A DNA stretch of 64,000 nt from Listeria floridensis FSL S10-1187. GTDB taxonomy: Bacteria > Bacillota > Bacilli > Lactobacillales > Listeriaceae. The notes beneath the pieces were generated by a model. It ran no database searches, was not told where the DNA came from, and saw nothing but the letters and a program-made list of their open reading frames with translations. Positions 8,773 to 18,305 of the stretch are shown here, one piece after another. A program made the translations under genes and the position numbers. Numbering within the stretch: position 1 is the first letter of the stretch; each line of letters starts with the position of its first letter. The stretch spans positions 1 to 64,000 of the forward strand of contig NZ_AODF01000032.1 of the NCBI RefSeq assembly GCF_000525875.1, given 5' to 3'.

Positions 8773-9183
8773 TTGGTAGATTTAAGTCAACGTCTCAAAC
8801 TGCTTAGAGAAAAGAAAGGTTGGACGAAAGCGGAAACTGCACGCCGATTGAGTCTTAAGGCGCCTTCTACTTATGGAAATTGGGAATATGGTTTAAGAGA
8901 ACCTGATCTCGAAATGGTGACGAAAATTGCCGAACTTTACCATGTCAGCATCGATTATCTGCTTGGTGAAAATAATCTTCCATCTTATGATTTGCGCGCA
9001 AAAGAAAAAGAAACGGATGTTTTATATCGCTTAGAAAAAATTTGTGAAGATATTGAATACGAAGAAAGCTTACAGCTGGGTAAAAATTTATTATCAGAAC
9101 CTGCCGGCGAATATATTATTGACAGTGTTGCTTTTACGATTAAACAAGCAAAAAAAACTAAATCAGTTAAACGAAACGCCTAA
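8773..9183 (+). CDS. XRE-family regulator, paralogue 2
   Basis: The 136-residue protein shares the HTH domain and the STYGNWEYGLREPDLEMV core with the gene before it. The C-terminal half is Lys/Glu rich with no recognised domain. The start is TTG 8773 with GAAGGGGTGATAG ahead of it. It is preceded by TTTTGTGTATAAT, as is paralogue 1, which suggests shared control. In Listeria such a pair of regulators stands ahead of proBA, but a role in proline control is not shown here. Confidence 0.82.
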   Translation: MVDLSQRLKLLREKKGWTKAETARRLSLKAPSTYGNWEYGLREPDLEMVTKIAELYHVSIDYLLGENNLPSYDLRAKEKETDVLYRLEKICEDIEYEESLQLGKNLLSEPAGEYIIDSVAFTIKQAKKTKSVKRNA

Positions 9184-9196
9184 AGTTTAGGCGTTT
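9174..9196 (+). terminator. Terminator after the XRE pair
   Basis: AAACGCCTAAA and TTTAGGCGTTT form a perfect 11-pair stem with a single-base loop and a T-rich tail. Confidence 0.85.
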
Positions 9197-9294
9197 TTTC
9201 TTTGTCTACTACACGTTTTTCTTGACGAAAAAATACTGTTAAAATCTTAGTTTTGTAGTAGAATGAAAGTATTCTATTTTGAAGGAGTTTTCTT

Positions 9295-10128
9295 ATGCGA
9301 ACATCACTTAATTCTTGCAAGCGCATCGTCGTCAAAGTGGGAACAAGCACGTTAATGTACCCGAACGGAAATATCAATCTCAGAACTATCGAAAAGTTGG
9401 CGCGCGTTTTGTCTGAACTCCGTAATGAAGGAAAGGAAGTCGTTCTTGTTTCATCTGGAGCAATCGGTGTCGGCTTGCGAAAACTTCAGTTGGCAAAGCG
9501 ACCAGCTTCTATTCCAGAACAGCAAGCCATTGCTGCTGTTGGACAAAGTGAATTGATGCATATCTATTCGAAATTCTTTGGTGAATATGGCTATACTGTC
9601 GGGCAAGTACTTCTTACTCGTGATGTTACTGATTACCCAACTAGCCGCAAAAATGTTATTAATACATTTAATACATTAATTCGCCAAGGAACGGTTCCGA
9701 TCGTAAACGAAAATGACACGGTTGCGGTCGAAGAAATTGAACATATCACGAAGTATGGCGATAACGATCGGCTTTCAGCGATTGTCGCAAAGCTGATTAA
9801 CGCCGAACTTTTGATTATGCTTTCTGATATCGATGGTTTTTATCATGAAAATCCATTGCTGAACCCGACAGCTGAAATGTTTGATGAAATACACGAAATC
9901 AATGATGACGTGTTAAAGCTCGCAGGAGGAAGTGGATCAGATTTTGGCACGGGCGGAATGCTCACAAAGCTTGCTGCTGCGGAATATTGCATGCAAAACG
10001 GACAGCAGATGGTGCTTGCAAACGGGGATCACCCTGAAGTTATTTATCAGATTATTGCCGGCGAAAAGATTGGAACATTATTTACAACAGACAAACAAGG
10101 AGGTTTCTTGAATGACCCAATTAGATGA
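9295..10128 (+). CDS. proB: Glutamate 5-kinase
   Basis: ProB phosphorylates glutamate in the first step of proline synthesis. The amino-acid kinase fold shows [31 protein letters not shown] and [13 protein letters not shown]. At 277 residues it lacks the C-terminal PUA domain, which is common in short forms. GAAGGAG lies before the ATG. Its end overlaps the proA start by 17 bases, so the two are translationally coupled. Confidence 0.95.
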   Translation: MRTSLNSCKRIVVKVGTSTLMYPNGNINLRTIEKLARVLSELRNEGKEVVLVSSGAIGVGLRKLQLAKRPASIPEQQAIAAVGQSELMHIYSKFFGEYGYTVGQVLLTRDVTDYPTSRKNVINTFNTLIRQGTVPIVNENDTVAVEEIEHITKYGDNDRLSAIVAKLINAELLIMLSDIDGFYHENPLLNPTAEMFDEIHEINDDVLKLAGGSGSDFGTGGMLTKLAAAEYCMQNGQQMVLANGDHPEVIYQIIAGEKIGTLFTTDKQGGFLNDPIR

Positions 10129-11356
10129 ACTCGGGAAAAAAGCAAAGCGTGCGGCACAGGAGTTGGCACTTCGGGATACGCATAGTAAGAATGAAGCACT
10201 GTTTAATTGGAGCAAGGCTCTGCTTGATGCGAAAAAAGAATTAATTGATGCGAATCAGGTGGATATCTCAAAGGCGAAGGAAAACGGGATTGCGGAACCA
10301 ATGATCGATCGGCTGCTGCTCACAGAAGAGCGAATTGAAAGTATAGCCGCAGGTGTTCGGGAGGTCGCGGAACTTGCAGATCCGATTGGTGCTGTTGATG
10401 GCATGTGGGTAAATGAAGCTGGTCTTACGATCGGGAAGAAGCGGGTTCCGCTCGGTGTCATTGGGATTATTTATGAATCGCGTCCGAATGTAACTGTGGA
10501 TGCAGCCGCGCTTACATTTAAGTCTGGCAACGCTGTGATTTTACGCGGTGGAAAGGAAGCCTTTCATTCGAATTTGGCACTCGTCAAAGTCCTGCAGCAG
10601 GCACTGAGTGAAACGGGATTTCCGGCGGATGCGGTTCAGTTTTTAGAGGATACATCGCATGAAACAGCGCGGAAATTCATGCAGTTAAATGGTTATCTCG
10701 ATGTGTTGATTCCACGAGGTAGCGGGCGCTTGATTCAAACGGTGCTTGAAAATGCTACTGTGCCAGTTATCGAAACGGGAGTCGGAAACTGCCATATTTA
10801 TGCGGATGCGGCGGCGGATATTGATATGGCCGCAAATATTCTTGTAAACGCCAAAACGTCTCGCCCATCCGTTTGCAATGCAGCGGAAACGCTTTTGGTT
10901 CATAAAGCGATTGCAGCGGACTTCCTTCCTGAAGTCGAAAAACGGCTCGCTCCTTTTTCAGTCGAATTACGTGCGGAAGAAAAAGCAGCTCAATTCTTGA
11001 AGAATTATACGGAAGCGACGGAAGCGGATTTTGAAACGGAATTTTTGGACTTTATTTTAGCGGTTAAAGTTGTTGATAGCTTGGATGAAGCCATTGAACA
11101 TATTAATCGCTACGGAACCAAACACTCCGAAGCAATTGTTTCAAGTGATTATTTCGCCGGAAAGAGATTTCAAAATGAAGTAGATGCAGCGGCAGTTTAT
11201 ATCAATGCCTCTACTCGCTTTACAGACGGTTCTGAATTTGGATTCGGGGCAGAAATCGGTATAAGCACGCAAAAATTACACGCCCGTGGACCGATGGGAC
11301 TTCATGAATTGACGACGACTAAGTACATTATTTTTGGTGAAGGGCAAATTCGATAG
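10112..11356 (+). CDS. proA: Gamma-glutamyl phosphate reductase
   Basis: ProA reduces gamma-glutamyl phosphate to glutamate semialdehyde, the second step to proline. It belongs to the aldehyde dehydrogenase fold: [43 protein letters not shown] and the catalytic cysteine in [14 protein letters not shown]. The length of 414 residues is typical. AGGAGG lies within the end of proB. No proC is seen in the window. Confidence 0.96.
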   Translation: MTQLDELGKKAKRAAQELALRDTHSKNEALFNWSKALLDAKKELIDANQVDISKAKENGIAEPMIDRLLLTEERIESIAAGVREVAELADPIGAVDGMWVNEAGLTIGKKRVPLGVIGIIYESRPNVTVDAAALTFKSGNAVILRGGKEAFHSNLALVKVLQQALSETGFPADAVQFLEDTSHETARKFMQLNGYLDVLIPRGSGRLIQTVLENATVPVIETGVGNCHIYADAAADIDMAANILVNAKTSRPSVCNAAETLLVHKAIAADFLPEVEKRLAPFSVELRAEEKAAQFLKNYTEATEADFETEFLDFILAVKVVDSLDEAIEHINRYGTKHSEAIVSSDYFAGKRFQNEVDAAAVYINASTRFTDGSEFGFGAEIGISTQKLHARGPMGLHELTTTKYIIFGEGQIR

Positions 11357-11364
11357 AAATCAAG

Positions 11365-11400
11365 AAAACGCAGCGAAGCTTAGGCTTCGCTGCGTTTTTG
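11365..11400. terminator. Bidirectional terminator proA / hydrolase
   Basis: A perfect 15-pair stem (AAAACGCAGCGAAGC with its complement) with a four-base loop. It serves proA on the + strand and the convergent hydrolase gene, whose stop lies inside it. Confidence 0.9.
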
Positions 11401-12300
11401 ATCAAGCCAAAGGATAATATCACGAATAATGGTTTCTTTGCCGATTTCGTTGATGAGTTCATGACGTGCATTTTCATATAATTTATAAGTGACATCGAGT
11501 ACGCCCGCTTCGGATAATTTTACAGCAATTTTTGGAATATCTTTTCCGTAATGGCCGACTGGATCGGCGGTACCAGAGAGTAGCAAAATCGGAAGACCTT
11601 TTGGCACGCGCGTAAAATTTTCGCTTGCTTGCGAGAGCTGGATGGATTCAAATAGTGCGGCGAAAAATCCGGATGTTCCGACGACTGGGCCGCAAAACGG
11701 ATCGTTCTGATAAGCTTCTTGAACCGCGATATCGCGCGAAAGCCAACTGAACTTATGTTTTTCCGGATAAGTTTTATTAAATCCCCAAAACGCAGCTTGG
11801 TTCAGGAAATGCCCTCTTTTGGCCGGATTTTTTTTCACAAAATGTTCGGTTGCTTTTACAGCGGTTGAAAGCAGTAAATGAGGCTGCATTCCGCTGCCCG
11901 AGAGGATAATACCGTCTGCAGAATGACGTGTCATGAAAATACGGATGATGAAGCTACCCATGCTATGTGCATAGATGAAATAGGGCAAATCTGGAAATTT
12001 TGTGCGAATGTAATCTTTTACAGCAGCTTGGTCACGGATAAGAGCTTCCACGCCTGCTTCCGGATCAATGTGCCCGAGCTCGGATTCTGTTTCTGCTGTA
12101 GCACCAAAACCTCGATGGTCATCGGCAACTGCAATATAGCCCGCTTCATTGAGTTTTTGGGCAAATTCTTGATAGCGTGCTCCGTGTTCGTTCATGCCGT
12201 GGACAATTTGGACAATCCCAACTGGTGATGCAACGTCGCTCCACTCGTGGATATGTAGCGGCAAGCTGTCGTGTGAAATCAGCTTTGTTTCTGTATACAT
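11380..12300 (-). CDS. Alpha/beta hydrolase, monoglyceride lipase-like
   Basis: The 306-residue soluble protein has the Hydrolase_4 pattern: oxyanion motif VHGMNEHGARY, nucleophile elbow AHSMGS (serine), acid near GTADPVG and a final histidine in ENARHELINE. Such enzymes hydrolyse monoglycerides or lysophospholipids; the substrate here is not predictable. GAGGGGGAAAG precedes the ATG. It is convergent with proA and stands alone. Confidence 0.85.
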   Translation of the reverse strand: MYTETKLISHDSLPLHIHEWSDVASPVGIVQIVHGMNEHGARYQEFAQKLNEAGYIAVADDHRGFGATAETESELGHIDPEAGVEALIRDQAAVKDYIRTKFPDLPYFIYAHSMGSFIIRIFMTRHSADGIILSGSGMQPHLLLSTAVKATEHFVKKNPAKRGHFLNQAAFWGFNKTYPEKHKFSWLSRDIAVQEAYQNDPFCGPVVGTSGFFAALFESIQLSQASENFTRVPKGLPILLLSGTADPVGHYGKDIPKIAVKLSEAGVLDVTYKLYENARHELINEIGKETIIRDIILWLDQKRSEA

Positions 12301-12486
12301 TGCTGCTTTCCCCCTCTATACTCTTTTTTTCAATATACCCTGCTCCTTTTATTTTAACCTCTTGGGACTTTTGTTTCAAACGTTCATTTTTTCCCCTTCC
12401 TTGGATAGATTTTTTTGGAAAGAAAAAAATTTAATTGCTCAATGTTTCACATTATGATAGACTTACATTTGAAGGAGCTGATGGAA

Positions 12487-12951
12487 ATGGGGCAAAGTTT
12501 AGCACATCTGCAAATGTTTGATTATTTACTAAAAAAATACCGTGATCAAGCGGTTTTCCCAGATACACAAATGGTGGTTGAAATTGATGGGAAGCTTTGG
12601 ACAGGTAATTTTCTGCAACTTGAGGATTGTAACATTATTGAAGTAGATTGGGATGACCAGCGTTATACGCAAGTTGAAAAAACGCGCCAAGCGATTAATG
12701 ATGAATTTGATGCAAGTATTCAAAATTCTAATGTTAATGTTAGTGAAAATCGTTTGGATGCGAAATTGGCAAAAATTAAAAACAGTGAAATTCTTTATGA
12801 AGAAATTAAAAGCTTTGTTTCGCAAGTTAACAATAAGGAAACTACTTTGAAGCCTTATCTTTATGACGCTTATTGTTTAGATACGCGGGTGAAACTTCCC
12901 TTCCTTGATTTGTCAAATAAGACTGTTCAAGTGGTTGCATTATCCAATTAA
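12487..12951 (+). CDS. Conserved hypothetical cytoplasmic protein
   Basis: The 154-residue acidic protein has no signal peptide or membrane helix. Start ATG 12487 is set by GAAGGAG nine bases upstream. An N-terminal part (LAHLQMFDYLLKKYRD, then TQMVVEIDGKLWTGNFLQLEDC) looks like mixed alpha/beta, followed by a helical stretch. I do not recognise the family. It is a single-gene unit with its own terminator. Confidence 0.7.
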   Translation: MGQSLAHLQMFDYLLKKYRDQAVFPDTQMVVEIDGKLWTGNFLQLEDCNIIEVDWDDQRYTQVEKTRQAINDEFDASIQNSNVNVSENRLDAKLAKIKNSEILYEEIKSFVSQVNNKETTLKPYLYDAYCLDTRVKLPFLDLSNKTVQVVALSN

Positions 12952-12956
12952 TAGCT

Positions 12957-12997
12957 AAACCAGCTTGGCTGTTCGCAGCTAAACTGGTTTTTCTTTT
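12957..12997 (+). terminator. Terminator of the hypothetical gene
   Basis: AACCAG-CTT-GGCTG pairs with CAGCT-AAA-CTGGTT over a TTCG tetraloop, followed by TTTTTCTTTT. Confidence 0.75.
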
Positions 12998-13005
12998 AAA
13001 AAAAA

Positions 13006-13037
13006 TGGTTGCGCTTTCAATTATTTCGTAGTATATT
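13006..13037 (+). promoter_or_regulatory. treB promoter with overlapping cre-like site
   Basis: TTGCGC (13009-13014), a 17-base spacer, TATATT (13032-13037). The string TGGTTGCGCTTTCA (13006-13019) keeps the TG-N4-CG-N-T-CA frame of catabolite-responsive elements and covers the -35, which would let CcpA repress the operon. Confidence 0.7.
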
Positions 13038-13047
13038 TTATTTAAGC

Positions 13048-13065
13048 AACTTGTATATACAAGTT
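13048..13065. promoter_or_regulatory. TreR operator
   Basis: The 18-base perfect palindrome AACTTGTATATACAAGTT contains TTGTATATACAA, as I recall the Bacillus TreR operator core. It begins ten bases after the -10, over the likely transcription start, an ideal roadblock position for the TreR encoded at 16271-16996. Confidence 0.88.
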
Positions 13066-13084
13066 TGAAAAAGGAGGAAAAGTA

Positions 13085-14567
13085 ATGGCAAAATATACAG
13101 ATGACGTAAAAGCTTTGCTACCGTTGATTGGAGGAAAAGAAAATATTTCATCGGTGACTCACTGTGCTACACGGATGCGGTTCGTTTTACAGGACCCGGA
13201 AAAAGCAGATGTTGCAAAGATTGAAGAGCTCGATGCAGTGAAAGGAACCTTTACACAGGCTGGCCAATTTCAAGTTATTATCGGCAATGATGTTCAAGAA
13301 TTTTACAATGAATTTGCTGCTGCAAGCGGTGTTGAAGGGGTTAATAAAGATGACGTGAAAACGGATGCGAAAAAAAAATATGAGCTTGATTCAGCGAATG
13401 CTCGCTGCTCTTGCTGAAATTTTCACACCGCTGATTCCTGCAATTGTTGTTGGGGGACTCATTCTCGGTTTTCGAAATGTAATCGGTGACATTAAGATGC
13501 TTGAAGAAGGAACAAAAACAATTGTGGAAGTTTATCCATTTTGGAACGGTGTTTACGGATTTCTTTGGTTGATCGGCGAAGCATTTTCCACTTCCTTCCG
13601 GTTGGAATTACTTGGTCAATTGCAAAAAAAAATGGGGACAACTCAAATTCTTGGAATTGTTCTTGGAATCACGCTCGTTTCTCCTCAGCTGCTAAACGCG
13701 TATGCAGTGGCCTCTACAAAAGCAGCAGAAATTCCTGTTTGGGACTTCGGATTTGCTCAAATTCCTATGATCGGTTATCAAGCTCAGGTCATTCCAGCTA
13801 TGCTTGCCGGATTTATGCTTGCTTATCTTGAAATTGGGTTAAGAAAGATTGTTCCAAATGCGATTTCAATGATCGTCACACCTTTCTTTGCACTTGTACC
13901 TACTGTTTTAGCTGCTCACGTTATTCTCGGACCAATTGGTTGGAAAATTGGTGATGTCATTGCGACAGTTGTTTACAGCGGATTAACAAGTGCATTCAGC
14001 TGGTTGTTTGCTGCATTGTTCGGTTTCTTGTATGCCCCGCTCGTAGTTACTGGACTACATCATATGACGAATGCAATTGATTTGCAGTTGATGAGTCAGT
14101 TTAATGGAACAAATCTTTGGCCGATGATCGCTCTTTCAAATATTGCACAAGGTTCAGCTGTTCTTGCTATTATTTTTCTTCATAAAGGAAACGAAAAAGA
14201 AGAACAAGTTTCAATTCCGGCAACAATTTCTTGCTATCTTGGTGTCACGGAACCAGCAATGTTTGGGATTAACTTAAAATACTTGTATCCTTTCGTTGCA
14301 GCTATGATCGGTTCCTCGCTTGCAGCTGTCATCTCTGTTTCAAGTGGTGTTATGGCTAATTCTATCGGCGTTGGAGGCTTGCCTGGAATCTTATCAATTA
14401 AACCTCAATTTTACTTAATTTATACGATTTGTATTCTTGTGGCGATTGTTGTTCCGTTCGTTTTAACGGTTGTGTTCCGGAAATACAACATTTTAAATAA
14501 AGTTGATACGGCTCCAATTCGCACATTTGGAAAGCATGAGTTTCGCAAAAAAGCAGGCAATATTTAA
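13085..14567 (+). CDS. treB: Trehalose PTS permease EIIBC (one-base frameshift)
   Basis: This permease imports trehalose and phosphorylates it to trehalose-6-phosphate. The EIIB domain (residues 1-85) has the phospho-cysteine in VTHCATRMRFVL. The EIIC domain spans about ten membrane helices, with GLHHMTNAIDLQLM and GVTEPAMFGINLKY. The two domains are separated by nine A at 13370-13378; with eight, the frame reads TDAKKNMSLIQRML, giving 493 residues. No EIIA domain is attached, so one must be supplied in trans. It starts after AAGGAGG, in an operon with treC. Confidence 0.93.
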
Positions 14568-14584
14568 TGAAAGAGGTTTAAAGA

Positions 14585-16240
14585 ATGGAAAGAATGGCTG
14601 AGAAAACAATCTACCAAATTTATTTACGCTCGTTTTATGATTCAAACGGCGACGGGTTTGGCGATATTCCTGGAATAACGGCCAAGCTGGATTATTTTGA
14701 AAAACTCGGTGTTGATATGTTGTGGCTAAACCCGTTTTATCCTTCTCCACAGCATGATAACGGTTATGATATTTCTGATTATACAGGGGTTGATCCGCGA
14801 TTTGGAACGATGACAGATTTTGAAGAACTGGTTCACGAAGCAAAGAAACGCTCGATCGGTATCATGATTGATCTCGTTTTAAACCATACTTCAACCGACC
14901 ACATCTGGTTTCAAAAGGCTCTTGCTGGCGATTCGAAATACCGTGACTTTTATTATTTTAAAAAGGGACGCGGCAAAAATTGTCTTCCACCAACGAACTG
15001 GACTTCAAAATTTGGTGGCCCTGCGTGGGAGCGGCTGCCGAACTCGGATGAGTACTATATGCATCTCTATGATGTGACACAAGCGGATTTAAACTGGGAA
15101 AACCCTGAGGTGCGTGAAGCACTCTATCAAGTTGTTCGCTTTTGGATAGATAAAGGGGTCGAAGGCTTCCGGCTAGATGTTCTTAATGTCATCTCAAAAC
15201 CCGATACGCTTCAAGATGATTTCATCGGAGACGGGCGGCGTTTTTATACGGATGGACCTCATATTCATGAGTATTTAAAGGAACTGAATACAAAAACTTT
15301 CGGGCCGGAGCACTTGCTTACTGTTGGTGAGATGTCTTCTACGAGTATAGCAAGCTCAATTCGTTACAGCAATCCGGCCGAAAAAGAATTGTCCATGGTC
15401 TTTCATTTCCATCATTTAAAAGTAGACTATAAGGACGGTGAAAAATGGCGGCTAGATCAAGTACGCTTTGGAGAGTTAAAGGAACTTTTTCACACTTGGC
15501 AGGTTGAGATGACACGCGGCAATGGTTGGGACGCACTCTTTTGGAATAATCATGATCAGCCACGAGCGCTTGGTCGTTTCACTTCAGACAAAGAAGAATA
15601 TCACTATGCTGCGGCAACACTTCTGGCATCAACGATTCACTTGATGCGCGGAACACCTTATCTCTACATGGGGGAAGAGATTGGGATGATCAATCCGAGG
15701 TTTTCAACGATTGAAAGCTATAGTGATATTGAAACAATTAATCATTATAAGTTACTTCAACAGGAAGGTTTGTCGGAACAAGAAACGATGGCTATCATCA
15801 TGGAGCGCTCTCGTGACAACAGTCGCATTCCAATGCAGTGGACATCAGGCAAAAATGCTGGATTTACAACGGGAACTCCACTTTATCCGGTTTCAGACAG
15901 CAAGGCTTGGATCAACGTTGAAGCGGCACTTAAAGATAAGTCGAGTATTTTCTATTTTTATCAGCGTTTGATTGAACTCCGGAAAAAACACCGTGTTATC
16001 CAAACAGGCAATTACACTCCTTTTCTACTTGAAGAGGATCGGATCATCAGTTATTTGCGCGAAGATGAAACGGATTCTCTGCTCGCTGTTCATTACTACG
16101 GCGAAGAAGAGCATGAGATCACGCTCCCAGAAGTATTTTTAAATGGCAAAATTTTGATTTCGAATGTGGGGCGGGATCAAATTGGCAAGCGGATTACTTT
16201 GAAACCATATGAAACTTTGGCTATTCTTTTAACAAAATAA
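14585..16240 (+). CDS. treC: Phospho-alpha-(1,1)-glucosidase (trehalose-6-phosphate hydrolase)
   Basis: This GH13 enzyme cleaves trehalose-6-phosphate to glucose and glucose-6-phosphate in the cytoplasm. The usual motifs are present: IYQIYLRSFYDSNGDGFGD, DLVLNHTS, the nucleophile in GFRLDVLN, the acid/base in VGEMSS and NNHDQPR. Its 551 residues are typical. It lies 17 bases after treB and ends at a terminator shared with the convergent treR. Confidence 0.94.
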   Translation: MERMAEKTIYQIYLRSFYDSNGDGFGDIPGITAKLDYFEKLGVDMLWLNPFYPSPQHDNGYDISDYTGVDPRFGTMTDFEELVHEAKKRSIGIMIDLVLNHTSTDHIWFQKALAGDSKYRDFYYFKKGRGKNCLPPTNWTSKFGGPAWERLPNSDEYYMHLYDVTQADLNWENPEVREALYQVVRFWIDKGVEGFRLDVLNVISKPDTLQDDFIGDGRRFYTDGPHIHEYLKELNTKTFGPEHLLTVGEMSSTSIASSIRYSNPAEKELSMVFHFHHLKVDYKDGEKWRLDQVRFGELKELFHTWQVEMTRGNGWDALFWNNHDQPRALGRFTSDKEEYHYAAATLLASTIHLMRGTPYLYMGEEIGMINPRFSTIESYSDIETINHYKLLQQEGLSEQETMAIIMERSRDNSRIPMQWTSGKNAGFTTGTPLYPVSDSKAWINVEAALKDKSSIFYFYQRLIELRKKHRVIQTGNYTPFLLEEDRIISYLREDETDSLLAVHYYGEEEHEITLPEVFLNGKILISNVGRDQIGKRITLKPYETLAILLTK

Positions 16241-16272
16241 AAAAGCTGCTCGCATATGACGAGCGGCTTTTT
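16240..16272. terminator. treC / treR terminator
   Basis: AAAGCTGCTCG pairs with CGAGCGGCTTT (one G-U pair) over a short loop, with T and A runs at the two sides, serving both convergent genes. Confidence 0.8.
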
Positions 16273-16996
16273 ATCTGCGCCGGGCAAAGTCGATGAAACG
16301 AAAGCGATCTAGGCGATGACGTGATTCTGTGTACTGAAATAGTGTTGTATCCTGTAAAAAAACAGCGCTTCGCACAACGACTACATGGCTATCTTGCTTG
16401 AGGTCAAGCCATTTGCGATCTTCTTCTGTCACCGGTTCGACTGTAAATTCTTTTTGCGCGTAGCTAATCTCGTAGCCAAGTTCATTTTCGAGATATTCAT
16501 ACAATGAATTTTCAAGCTCGTGGTCTGCAACTTTTCTGATTTTTTCTTCCAAAAGAAAATCTTTATCAAGTATTACTGCTTCCCCACTTAGAGATCGCAC
16601 ACGTTCAATATGCCACGCTTTTGCTCCTTTTGGAAGAGAAACGTATTGACGTACACGTTCCGGTAAAACTTCATATTCATTTTTGATGACTTTTGTTGTC
16701 GCATTCATATGCTGTGCTTCATGTAGTTCCTTAAAGCTCGTTAAGCCGGAAACTGGAAATGCGTAACGCTCACGGTCAATCACGATCGACCCTTTCCCCT
16801 GCATTTTTTGGATAAAGCCGTTTTCAAGTAGTAGTACGAGCGCTTTGCGGATAGTTTCGCGGGAAACATGAAACTCTTTTGCGAGCAGATTTTCACTTGG
16901 AATGAGCTCGCCTGCTGCATAGGTTTTGTTGAGGATTCGTTCTTCCAGCTGTAAATAAATATCATAGTATTTGTTTTTTGTATTCAAATTACTCAC
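16271..16996 (-). CDS. treR: Trehalose operon repressor TreR (GntR family)
   Basis: The N-terminal GntR winged helix covers residues 8-75 (IPSENLLAKEFHVSRETIRKAL). The UTRA ligand domain covers about residues 90-235 (SFKELHEAQ, HIERVRSLSGEAV, then HVVVVRSAVFLQDTTLFQYTESRHRLDRF). It is convergent with the treBC operon, whose promoter carries the matching palindrome. By family knowledge the inducer is trehalose-6-phosphate. Confidence 0.93.
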   Translation of the reverse strand: MSNLNTKNKYYDIYLQLEERILNKTYAAGELIPSENLLAKEFHVSRETIRKALVLLLENGFIQKMQGKGSIVIDRERYAFPVSGLTSFKELHEAQHMNATTKVIKNEYEVLPERVRQYVSLPKGAKAWHIERVRSLSGEAVILDKDFLLEEKIRKVADHELENSLYEYLENELGYEISYAQKEFTVEPVTEEDRKWLDLKQDSHVVVVRSAVFLQDTTLFQYTESRHRLDRFRFIDFARRR

Positions 16997-17111
16997 CCAT
17001 CGTTATTGTAGCATAATTATCTCCAAAAATAACTTTTTTTTGTGGTACACTGATAGTAGAACAGTCTGATGACTCATTCAGATCGACCTTTTTAAGAAAG
17101 GGGCATTTATT

Positions 17112-17219
17112 ATGAAGCAGACAGAAAGCGAAAAACCGCTTGTCTTAAAAATTACTATCAGTGTGCTGATCGGCTTGTTTTTACTGAACTTGATGCCGAT
17201 TTTGGCGATCTTCGGCTAA
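17112..17219 (+). CDS. Small single-span membrane peptide (35 residues)
   Basis: ATG follows AAAGGGG by eight bases. The peptide starts MKQTESEKPLVLKI with a charged N-terminus, then has one hydrophobic helix (about residues 12-34) ending in Gly. No family is recognised. A TGGTACACT extended -10 lies about 50 bases upstream, and the gene is divergent from treR. It stands 79 bases before the hairpin region that precedes yitT and may share its transcript. Confidence 0.6.
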   Translation: MKQTESEKPLVLKITISVLIGLFLLNLMPILAIFG

Positions 17220-17297
17220 TCAGAGTTGCCAAAAAAAAAGATTTTATGCTAATTTTTAAAAGACGGAAAAAATGATTTATTTTTTATGGTGAGAAAG

Positions 17298-17379
17298 TTA
17301 AGGGAAAATAAGCCCTTAATGCTTTTTAGAAAAAAAAGACTCCGATGATCCTTTGCAAGGATTTTCGGAGTTTTTTTTA
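17298..17379 (+). terminator. Attenuator-like hairpins in front of yitT
   Basis: A first stem, TTAAGGG with CCCTTAA (17298-17319), is followed by a long terminator stem, ACTCCGA-GATCCTT with AAGGAT-TCGGAGT (17339-17371), and eight T. Only about 20 bases separate the T run from the yitT ribosome site, too few for a promoter. Transcripts must therefore start upstream and read through, or a different start must be used. A weak TTGCCA-18-TAATTT promoter lies at 17226-17255. Confidence 0.65.
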
Positions 17380-17411
17380 TGGCTTCACCGCGCGAGAAAG
17401 GAGATACATTT

Positions 17412-18257
17412 ATGACAAAAAAATGGGTTTTTGATTTTGGTAAAATTATTATTGGGGCTTTTGTTTTTTCACTTGCCGTGAATGTCTTCGCTCTCCCAAA
17501 CCACCTTGGTGAAGGCGGTGTGACGGGACTTACAATGATTCTTTATTACACGCTTGGACTTGCACCAGCGCTCACAACACTGATCTTTAACGGAATTCTT
17601 CTTATTATTGGCTACAAATTCCTCGACCGGCTCACAGTGATTTTAACGATAGTTGCCATTACTTTTACTTCGCTTTTCCTACGGTTAACAGAATCGATTA
17701 CATTTTCAACCGATCAAACGATTATTGCAGCCATTTCAGCCGGAATGCTGATGGGATTTGGAATGGGACTAATCATGCAAGGCGGCGGTACAACTGCCGG
17801 AAGCGCCATTCTTGCAAAAATTGCCAATAAATATTTAGGCTGGAATACAAGTTATGCTTTGCTATTCTTCGATTTAATTGTCGTTGTCCCTTCTGCTTTC
17901 ATCATTGGATTTCAAAATATGCTTTTCACGATCGTTTCGCTTTATGTTTCGACAAAGGTTCTTGATTTTATTCTCGAAGGTTTTAATCCGAAAAAGTCAG
18001 TTACGATTATTTCGGATCAATACGAAGCGATTGCAAAAGAAGTTGATCTCAAAATCGGCCGTGGTATCACGATCTTTAACGGTGAAGGCTATTACACAAA
18101 ACAAGGCAAAAAGATTCTTTATATCGTCATTAGTCGGCAACAGCTTTTGCCGCTCACCAAAATTGTGAATAAACACGACGAAAAAGCTTTCTTCATTATC
18201 AATGACGCACAAAGCGTTGTCGGTGAAGGCTTTACGAAACAAATTACGAGCGAATAA
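17412..18257 (+). CDS. YitT-family membrane protein
   Basis: About five to six N-terminal membrane helices (residues 8-175, including NHLGEGGVTGLTMILYYTLG and GFGMGLIMQGGGTTAGSAIL) are followed by a soluble DUF2179 domain (SVTIISDQYEAIAKEV, GRGITIFNGEGYY, VISRQQLLPL). AGAAAGGAG fixes ATG 17412. Family members are widespread in Firmicutes; their transport role is not settled. An attenuator-like hairpin precedes it, so its expression may be conditional. Confidence 0.88.
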   Translation: MTKKWVFDFGKIIIGAFVFSLAVNVFALPNHLGEGGVTGLTMILYYTLGLAPALTTLIFNGILLIIGYKFLDRLTVILTIVAITFTSLFLRLTESITFSTDQTIIAAISAGMLMGFGMGLIMQGGGTTAGSAILAKIANKYLGWNTSYALLFFDLIVVVPSAFIIGFQNMLFTIVSLYVSTKVLDFILEGFNPKKSVTIISDQYEAIAKEVDLKIGRGITIFNGEGYYTKQGKKILYIVISRQQLLPLTKIVNKHDEKAFFIINDAQSVVGEGFTKQITSE

Positions 18258-18260
18258 TAT

Positions 18261-18305
18261 AAAAAACTGAGGAAAAGCCGTTCTGCTTCTTTCCTCAGTT
18301 TTTTT
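18261..18305. terminator. Terminator yitT / amidase
   Basis: AAAAAACTGAGGAAA pairs perfectly with TTTCCTCAGTTTTTT over a 14-base loop, between convergent genes; the amidase stop lies in it. Confidence 0.85.
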
